NCBI GenBank assembly: GCA_963680875.1
Contig: OY804578.1
Span: 100,345,689 to 100,409,688, forward strand
Source: Bathymodiolus brooksi
Taxonomy: Eukaryota; Mollusca; Bivalvia; Mytilida; Modiolidae
Length of the DNA: 64,000 nucleotides
Reading direction: 5' to 3'
Position 1 is the first letter of the stretch, and every line of letters begins with the position of its first letter. Position numbers and translations under genes: made by a program. Below the pieces are notes generated by a model. That model did not search any database. It was not told the origin of the DNA and saw nothing but the letters and a program-made list of their open reading frames with translations. Positions 55,794-64,000 of this stretch are shown one piece after another.

Positions 55794-57059
55794 ATAAGAA
55801 TCACAAAATGCAGGAGATAGTCAGATCAAAGAATAAATAATGGCTAATTATCATGAAGTAATGAATATAATTACATGTTATTGTCTTACATTTAACAGGT
55901 CGATCTACAATATCTAGTTTATATTGATCATTAATCATTAAATGTTTTAAAACATTAACATTCCGAAATTCCATGATTAATTATCAAAATTTGTATTATG
56001 TAAATAAAATAAAACTTAAATTTTGAGCTTAGAACTTGTCAAATACCGTATTAAATATTCCATGGCCGAATCGACTTAAATTCTATGACCGAATTAATAG
56101 TGTGGCCGAATCGACCTGCACCCAGTTTCTACATTCTAGGAATTAATCTCAACGAGATTACACGATGTGAGCTGGGCGAAATTATTATTACCTCTTTTGT
56201 GAAAAGGTTTTATTACACACAACTGTTTTACCCATTAGCCATGATTTGGCAATCATTCCCCTTCAATGAGTAGACAATAAATTAAAAGCATAATAGTGCT
56301 TGTTTCCATCAATCATCTGCGCAAACGACCGATACTGCGATAGTCGATAACATTTTAGATAACTAGGACAAATTAAAATCAAACATGGCAAAAATATGTG
56401 TTTCATTCGGAAATTAAATATTATCTTATTTAAATTATGAACAAGAATGTTACCTTTTTGTCTGGTAAAGAAATACCTATAGCTTCTAAATGGTTTAATT
56501 TTGGTCTTGACTTGGCCATTTTTTGTTGGAATTCGCTGATATTTCACAACCACAAATAAAAAGTGAAACTAGCAACTTCCGGTAATATTTTAATACATAA
56601 AGTTACTTCCCTTCGACTTAAAAGAACACAAGTGGCTAACATTAAATCGCCGAATTTTAATACAAGAAAAACAAAGAACCAGTATTAAATTAATATAAAA
56701 CCATTTCAGTTACCAAATACGAGATGGGGGAGGGTGTAAGATACTGAAATAGTTTTACTGCCCGTTTCTAATTATTAGAAATTATAATAAAGAAATACAT
56801 GGCTACCATACGATTATGTAAACTTTCGCCAACGTTGTTTGATCTTTAAATACAAGTATATTTCTGTTTTTTTCCTTACAATTGGGACATATGTCTTTTT
56901 ATCAATCAATATTTGAACATTCAGATCAAAATGTACAATAATAATCAATATGCAAAATGAATGTGGGTATCCCGCTTTGACGGAAAGCTGGGTCTTAACT
57001 TGGATATCCCGCTTTGGGGGGAAACTGAACATGATTAAACGGTTTACTTAAGGCGTGGA
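55794..57059. other. flank of the gypsy element, no gene
   Basis: AT-rich. At about 56145 the block AATCTCAACGAGATTACACG matches inverted sequence near 30072. Short frames show no family motif. Confidence 0.45.
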
Positions 57060-57256
57060 GATCCCTCTTTGACGGATCTTAACATGGATATCCCGTTTGA
57101 CGGAAAACTGGATCTTAACATGGATATCCCGTTTTGACGGAAAACTGGATCTTAACATGGATATCCCGTTTGACAGAAACCTGGATCTTAACATGAATAT
57201 CCCGTTTGACAGAAACCTGGATCTTAGCATGGATATCCCGTTTGACGGAAACCTGA
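57060..57256. repeat. 36-bp minisatellite, about 5-6 copies
   Basis: Unit parts: GGATCTTAACATGGATATCC and CGTTTGACGGAAAACT. In the plus strand one frame repeats MDIPFDRNLDLN, only because the unit is a multiple of three. Diverged copies begin at about 56960. Confidence 0.9.
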
Positions 57257-57289
57257 ATCTGTTTAACGGTTTACTTAACAGGAACTGTC

Positions 57290-59100
57290 GTTAATGTAGA
57301 CATCGAGGATGTTAGTGTACGTTTATGTTAATGTAGACATTGAAGATGTTAGTGTACGTTTATGTTAATATAGACATTGAAGATGTTAGTGCACGTTTAT
57401 GTTAATGTAGACATTGAGGATGTTAGTGTACGTTTATGTTAATGTAGACATTGAAGATGTTAGTGTACGTTTATGTTAATGTAGACATTGAAGATGTTAG
57501 TGCACGTTTATGTTAATGTAAACATTGAAGATGTTAGTGCACGTTTATGTTAATGTAGACATTGAAGATGTTAGTGTACGTTTATGTTAATGTAGACATT
57601 GAAGATGTTAGTGTACGTTTATGTTAATGTAGACATTGAGGATGTTAGTGTACGTTTATGTTAATGTAGACATTGAAGATGTTTAGTGTACGTCTATGTT
57701 AATGTAGACATTGAAGATGTTAGTGTACGTTTATGTTAATGTAGACATTGAAGATGTTAGTGTACGTTTATGTTAATGTAGACATTGAAGATGTTAGTGT
57801 ACGTTTATGTTAATGTAGACATTGAGGATGTTAGTGTACGTTTATGTTAATGTAGACATTGAGGATGTTAGTGTACGTTTATGTTAATGTAGACATTGAA
57901 GATGTTAGTGTACGTTTATGTTAATGTAGACATTGAAGATGCTAGTGTACGTTTATGTTAATGTAGACATTGAGGATGTTAGTGTACGTTTATGTTAATG
58001 TAGACATTGAAGATGTTAGTGTACGTTTATGTTAATGTAGACATTGAAGATGTTAGTGTACGTTTATGTTAATGTAGACATTGAAGGTGTACGTTTATGT
58101 TAATGTAGACATTGAAGATGTTAGTGCACGTTTATGTTAATGTAGACATTGAAGATGTTAGTGTACGTTTATGATAATGTAGACCTTGAAGATGTTTAGT
58201 GTACGTTTATGATAATGTAGACATTGAAGATGTTTAGTGTACGTTTATGTTAATGTAGACATTGAAGATGTTAGTGCACGCTTATGTTAATGTAGACATT
58301 GAAGATGTTAGTGCACGTTTATGTTAATGTAGACATTGAAGATGTTAGTGTACGTTTATGTTAATGTAGACATTGAAGATGTTAGTGTACGTTTATGTTA
58401 ATGTAGACATTGAGGATGTTAGTGTACGTTTATGTTAATGTAGACATTGAAGGTGTTAGTGTACGTTTATGTTAATGTAGACATTGAGGATGTTAGTGCA
58501 CGTTTATGTTAATGTAGACATTGAAGATGTTAGTGTATGTTTATGCTAATGTAGACATTGAAGATGTTAGTGTACGTTTATGTTAATGTAGACATTGGTG
58601 ATGTTAGTGTGCGTTTATGTTAATGTAAACATTGAAGATGTTAGTGTACGTTTATGTTAATGTAGACATTGAGGATGTTAGTGTACGTTTATGTTAATGT
58701 AGACCTTGAGGATGTTAGTGTACGTTTATGTTAATGTAGACATTGAGGATGTTAGTGTACGTTTATGTTAATGTAGACATTGAGGATGTTAGTGCACGTT
58801 TATGTTAATGTAGACATTGAAGATGTTAGTGCACGTTTATGTTAATGTAGACATTGAAGATGTTAGTGTACGTTTATGTTAATGTAGACATTGGAGATGT
58901 TAGTGTACGTTTATGTTAATGTAGACATTGGAGATGTTAGTGTACGTTTATGTTAATGTAGACATTGAAGATGTTAGTGTACGTTTATATTAATGTAGAC
59001 ATTGAAGATGTTAGTGCACGTTTATGTTATAATGTAGACATTGAAGATGTTAGTGCACGTTTATGTCAATGTAGACATTGAAGATGTTAGTGTACGTTTA
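57290..59100. repeat. 37-bp minisatellite, about 49 copies
   Basis: Unit parts: TTAATGTAGACATTGAAGAT and GTTAGTGTACGTTTATG. Variation is mostly GAAGAT/GAGGAT and GTGTACG/GTGCACG; occasional extra T (TGTTTAGTG) and one shortened unit near 58081. Confidence 0.97.
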
Positions 59101-59336
59101 CAAAGTCTAATTTTTCCATAAAATTCAATACAAACTTGACCCGTTCATCCGTTCTAAGACAAAATTGAGCCTAAAACGCTTGACGAGTCAGAAGGGAGTT
59201 GGGTAGGTGTTAAGATTGTCAAAGTTTGTGTTCGAAAAGGTTGCACGTACAGAGGGGTCTAACAATCGTAACAATTGTCGTACGAACTGGGGTAATTTCG
59301 TGCGATGATTGTTACGAATAGTATATATTGGGATTT

Positions 59337-59610
59337 GGGTAAAGTCATGTGATGGTTGCTACCTGTCTATATGGGTGCACGGGTAAAGTCATGTGATGGT
59401 TGTTACCTGTCTATATGGGTGCACGGGTAAAGTCATGTGATGGTTGTTACCTGGTTATATGGGTGCACGGGTAAAGTCACGTGATGGTTGTTACCTGTCT
59501 ATATGGGTGCACGGGTAAAGTCATGTGATGGTTGTTACCTGTCTATATGGGTGCACGGGTAAAGTCATGTGATGGTTGTTACCTGTCTCTGTGGGTGCAC
59601 GGGTAAGGTT
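59337..59610. repeat. 44-bp minisatellite, 6 copies
   Basis: Unit parts: GGGTAAAGTCATGTGATGGT, TGTTACCTGTCTATATGGGT, GCAC. Near-identical copies. Confidence 0.95.
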
Positions 59611-60249
59611 TGAAGCAAGTATGAACAAAATTTGACCTTGTAAACAAACTTTTAATGATTCAATACATGTATCACGGAAAAGACTTGTTTGAATAGATCT
59701 TTTACAATATTTTAATGTCAACCGACTATACTGTTTGATAGGAAGGGTAATTTATTTTCATATACATGTATTTCTCTTGGGTCCACCTCAAACCTGATTG
59801 TAAAATTTCGTTCTGCTTCATTTAACTTTGGGAAGAATGAGAGCACCCGAGATTCGCCAATTGAAATGTATGTGTTTGTGGGTTTTTTCTGTTGTTGTTT
59901 TTTTTTCCTCTCTTAATTTTCTTCTTTGTCTCTTTATTTATGTTTGTTTGTATGTATCTATATACTTATGTAACAACAATGGTTTAAGAGAATAAAGATA
60001 TTTATTGACAAAAATGCTAAATGTGTTAATTGAAATAATAGACACACAGACTACTTTAATAATGCTCGTTATTAAAAGAAAAAAGGCAATAATTCACATG
60101 ATAATTTTTGTCTCGCCTGTGACGAAAATCGTCGAGACACGACATATGCCGCCGTCATACTTTTCGTCGTGGTCTACATGCCATGATTTTTTAAACCTCG
60201 AATAACTCGAATTAATCAAACCTTCCAATAATTTCACCAAACGTGTAAC
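59611..60249. other. no recognised gene
   Basis: AT-rich sequence between the minisatellite cluster and a SINE head. Nothing identified. Confidence 0.4.
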
Positions 60250-60345
60250 CGTATCGGTGGTGTAATGGTTAACGTGCTCGCCTCGAGTGTGGTAGATCGT
60301 GGATTCGAGCCCTGATCGGGTCAAATCAAAGACTATGGTATTTGT
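60250..60345 (+). repeat. SINE-B head, truncated
   Basis: GTATCGGTGGTGTAATGGTT, GATTCGAGCCCTGATCGGGT, ending after TTGTTGCTTCTCCG. Confidence 0.78.
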
Positions 60346-60388
60346 TGCTTCTCCGCTCAACACGATTACCGAAAAAAGTCGTTGAGAA

Positions 60389-60662
60389 TGGTCTCAGGTT
60401 TGGTTTGGTTTGGTTTGGTTTATGGTGTTTAACGCCACTTTCAACAATATTTCAGTTATATAGTGGCGGTCAGTTTTATTGGTGGAGGAAACCGGAGGAC
60501 CCGGAGAAAACCACCGACCTGTCGCAAGTCACTGACAAACTTGATCACATAATGTTATACAGCTCGCCCTGATCGAGATTCGAACTCACAACATCAGTGG
60601 TGATAGCCTTTGATTTCATAGGTAGTTGTAAATCTAACTACCATACGATCACGGCCACGACG
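60389..60662 (-). repeat. SINE-A copy with (TTTGG)n end
   Basis: Forward: TTTGGTTTGGTTTGGTTTAT, GGTGTTTAACGCCACTTTCA, GTTTTATTGGTGGAGGAAAC, then inverted head CTAACTACCATACGATCACG. The (CCAAA)n is the 3' tail on the minus strand. Confidence 0.85.
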
Positions 60663-62299
60663 GACCCTCATCATCATTTGGTCTTCTTTTTTTTTAAATT
60701 ATTATTGTTATTATATGTATATATATTATTTGGTTAAAAGTTTGTTTTTTTATAGCTATATGCAGTATTACGAAACTTTAAAAGAATCCGGTGAACAGTT
60801 AAAAATGTATCAAAAAACATTTAAATTTCCCAAATATTTTGTGCATATTTTGTCAGACAATAATTATTGATATTGCTAATCTGTGAAAAAAAAGATTTAT
60901 AACTGCATTGTCTGCAGTCTATTAATTTCAGGAAATCAGGCGAGACCCCTTTTTTAACATTCAGCTTTATACTTGTTATAAAAAATTATACATGATACAA
61001 AAGACGAATTTCGATTACTAAATAGGCCTGATAATCTGAAGGCTCAAATATTGTGTCATTTGGTATACTTTGTATAATGTCAATAGAAATGACCGAATTG
61101 TTTTAAATGTCATTGACTTCAACAAATTGTCACAGTACCCCTGTGTGACAAGCGTCTCCTGTACACTCGGGGGCATGCTGCCTCTGCCAGGGACAGATGA
61201 CCTATATGATAATTTTATTCAAACTTGAGAACTAGAGTCAGTCGTTTCAAAAGAATTTCTTAAACCATATTATTAAACAAATGAGTCAAAATACATTTTT
61301 TTTTCATTTTTTGTGTGTCACTGTGAAAATAATACCAAAAATTATAGTTTTATTGTATATTATGTCTCGTACTATATTGAAAGATTTTAATCCATTGTAA
61401 ATCATCTCGTTTTATTTAGAACATTTATCATTGTGTTCTATAGGCAACGGTTTTTTGTTCATCATTTTTAATAAACGTGTATCGTGTTCAAACCCTTGTG
61501 GGGGTAACTATCACTCGAACTAGAGACACGAAACATGTACTTGATACATATAACTTTATATCATTGGTTTAGAGAACAAAGTTATAGTAGCCGTAAAAAA
61601 AAAACCCACACGCACACACACGAGACAGAATTTTGTTAATTAAAAATTAAAAAAAATCATATTTTAATTAGATTGATATAAAAAATACAAAATTGATGAT
61701 AACCACTTTCAGCTAAGAGTAACTTTATAGTAACTTTATTCCTCTCTACTTTTAGAGAATTTCATTTTTATATTGTATAGCTTTTTAATGACTTGTATAT
61801 AGTCTGTTTTACTTCTATAACCCTCCAGAAAAAAATCTCTAAAATCCATTTCTTCAAATCAACAATTTTGTATAGACAAATAATTTCAAAATTGTTGGTC
61901 TATTTATAAAAATGGTATATATATTTATTCTATCTAAGATTAAATGTGGTTTACTGTCTCAAAATGAGCACAAACCGAGTTTTCAATGTCAATATTAACT
62001 TCTATATTGAAGTTTCTTGTATTTCATTGGATGAGACTGCAAGGTTGTAAAAGTTTTAGTATACATTTCAACAAATTCTTCCAACTAAACGCGAAAAATT
62101 GACGTTTTGTATTTTATAGGGTTTTTTTTACTTAACGAGGGAAGTTAAAATATTAAAACATGTGACACTGTAAGTTTTGAAAAGGAATTAACTGATTGTG
62201 TTTTATATGCACAGAGTTCATATCAATTTATAGTTTTGGGCAAAAAGGTCCTTTTTATAATGTACATTCTTCGCAAGTAGTGATGAGTTTTTGTGTACC
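60663..62299. other. no recognised gene
   Basis: AT-rich. At about 61795-61910 there is a diverged relative of the terminus of the foldback element at 1584 (GTTTTACTTCTATAACCCTC). Confidence 0.4.
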
Positions 62300-62760
62300 C
62301 CAAAAAACCTCTCCCCAGGGCAAGGATCACGTCTCTACAATAAAAACGTAGATGTATATATATGATTTAGTACACACGATGTGTTTACGGACAAAGTGTC
62401 CGCGGTGACCTTAACAATAACGCGACCAATACGAAAGTCGACATTCATATAGTTTGCACATGCAGATATAATTACTTTATTATATATGCCTCAAAAAGCA
62501 TATAATTACTTTATTATATATGCCTCAAAAAGCATATAATTACTTTATTATATATACCTCAAAAAACATCTTCTCAAGTCCCGGATCACGTCTCTACAAT
62601 AAATCGTAGGTATCTATGATTTAGTGCATACTACGGGTTTACAGACAGTGTCCGTCGCGCCATTAACAATAAGGCGATCAATACGAAAGGCAGTATTCCA
62701 TGTTAACATGTATATATAGTTTGCACATGCAGACATAATCACTTTATTATATTGTTATTT
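62300..62760. repeat. roughly 260-bp tandem duplication with a 34-bp triplication between
   Basis: GGATCACGTCTCTACAATAA, CAATACGAAAG and TAGTTTGCACATGCAGA occur in both halves (about 62318-62500 and 62582-62757). Between them TGCCTCAAAAAGCATATAAT / TACTTTATTATATA is repeated three times. Confidence 0.8.
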
Positions 62761-63043
62761 ATGTATATTCTCTGTAACTGTGATATTTATAGTTTCATGA
62801 AAATAAAATCATTTATCAATACAAATAAATATAGACACGTCAAATTCAATATTGCAACTGCATGAAAAAGGTGTCGCAGACGAATCATTTTGTTCATGTT
62901 TCAATGAATTATTACTTCATGTTGCAGCATGTGCAATTGCAAAAATGTGTCATCGGAAATTATAGACATCTGTGCACTTTTACAATGAGTAATATTCTAC
63001 AAAAACCATTAATACATGTAATTGAAATGATTTTGGTTAACAT

Positions 63044-63474
63044 TCGGGACCGTCGTGATCGTATGGTAGTTGGATTTACAACTACATGTGCAATCAGTGC
63101 TTATCACTGAGTTCGAATCCCGTGCATGGAGGAGGTGTACTCGATACAACATTATGTGATAAACTTTTGTCAGTGATTCGCGACAGGTCGATGGTTTTCT
63201 CTGGGTACTCTGGTTTCCTCCAACAATAAAGCTAACCGCCATGATATAACGGAAATATTATTGAAAGTGGTATTAAACACCATAAACCAAACCCTTGTTT
63301 CTCCTAATTAAGATATGAATTTTATAGTCACTGTCTAAAGTTTTCTCCTGGTACCCTTCACAAATAAAACTGGTTTTCTCCTGGAACTCCAGTTTCCTCC
63401 ACCAATAAAACTGACAGCCACGATATAACTGAAATATTGTTGAAAGTGGCGTTAAACACAATAAACCAACTTTA
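63044..63474 (+). repeat. SINE-A full copy followed by a partial copy
   Basis: Full copy 63044-63288 (GACCGTCGTGATCGTATGGT to GTGGTATTAAACACC), then a 3' part at about 63340-63474 (CCTCCACCAATAAAACTGAC, GAAAGTGGCGTTAAACAC). Confidence 0.8.
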
Positions 63475-63529
63475 GTTAACCTTCTATCATGCAAATGTCC
63501 CTCTCATATATTACATGTATTAAAGTGAC

Positions 63530-63885
63530 AAATCGATATTGTTGTGTAACGCCAAGTGAGCAAGTTTCCAGCTATATCATGGCGACAACAAGCTACATTT
63601 CAAAATGATATGATGATGACGATGCCTTCCACGTATAATAGACCAACACGCTCAGTTGAATTTTTGTATTGCGAATTCACTGAAACGACAGTAGACATAT
63701 CGTTCCACTCGGACACATTATCCAGATTCTGAGTTATTAAATCAGTCCTTACTCCTTAATGCTGTGTGCATTACGGAGGAGCAACAGATACCAATTGCAT
63801 AGTCTTTAGTTTGACCAGACTGGGACTCGAACCCACAATCTACATCACACTAACCATTACATCACCTACACAATTCGATATAACG
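63530..63885 (-). repeat. tRNA-derived SINE-B copy, minus strand
   Basis: Forward: GTGTAACGCCAAGTGAGCAA, AGCTATATCATGGCGACAAC, ending with inverted head GACTCGAACCCACAATCTAC and CTAACCATTACATCACC. Confidence 0.8.
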
Positions 63886-63972
63886 TGTTTGTAAACATTC
63901 TTCAATAATCTTTTGAAGAAATAATTTACGAGTGGTCTTTACTACAAATGCGTCCTTATTTCATTCCAACCT

Positions 63973-64000
63973 AGGGCCCAGGTGGCTCAATGAGTTAGGT
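63973..64000 (+). repeat. start of a SINE-A related copy, cut by the window edge
   Basis: GGGCCCAGGTGGCTCAATGAG matches the head of the copy at 9058. Confidence 0.7.

Noticed and set aside
57097..57294. Plus-strand frame with a repeating 12-residue pattern
   Set aside because: Follows only from a 36-bp tandem repeat; the mirrored frame is open too, and no family motif is present.
57290..59100. CRISPR-like 37-bp repeats
   Set aside because: Head-to-tail minisatellite without spacers.

Overview
The window is animal nuclear DNA, most likely from a mollusc (bivalve or gastropod). It is AT-rich, its host genes are split by canonical GT-AG introns, and it carries many copies of two SINE-like families with tails such as GTGGCGTTAAACACCATAA and CTCGCCATGATATAGCTGA, which I know from mollusc genomes. 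The phylum call is inference; no species marker is visible.

Host genes. Positions 817-10215 (+) hold a complete nine-exon phytanoyl-CoA dioxygenase-family gene (285 aa). Tail to tail with it, on the minus strand from 28820 down to 11107, lies an archaemetzincin (AMZ-type zinc peptidase) gene. Three coding exons are clear; the N-terminal exon was not found. Its 15-kb last intron contains a 10.1-kb satellite of about 220 copies of a 46-bp unit (16408-26505). The array begins at the exon edge, and every unit repeats the AG|GTATGA sequence that is the best candidate splice donor of that exon.

Mobile DNA. From 28.9 to 35.6 kb there are a SINE split by a small hAT, a 25-copy 40-bp array, and the remains of a MULE/FLYWCH-type transposase gene whose catalytic core is missing and whose first exon is split by a 920-bp retroposon. 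Positions 35567-55793 are one Ty3/gypsy LTR retrotransposon (minus strand) blown up to 20.2 kb by nested insertions: a 937-bp foldback with 8-bp TSD; an 8.36-kb element with about 95-bp inverted ends that cuts the integrase gene and itself contains a LINE, a SINE and foldbacks; and a 2.7-kb hAT-like element that cuts pol and contains a 1.1-kb Mutator-like element carrying a broken piece of a RecQ-like helicase.

The right end (57.0-59.6 kb) has three unrelated minisatellites side by side (36, 37 and 44 bp), then SINE copies and a 260-bp duplication. Three other elements (2.5, 14.5 and 27.2 kb) share one build: roughly 130-150-bp internal tandem repeats ending in a short inverted-repeat terminus.

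All boundaries come from reading the sequence. Superfamily names rest on TSD length, terminal motifs and protein motifs, without database search.
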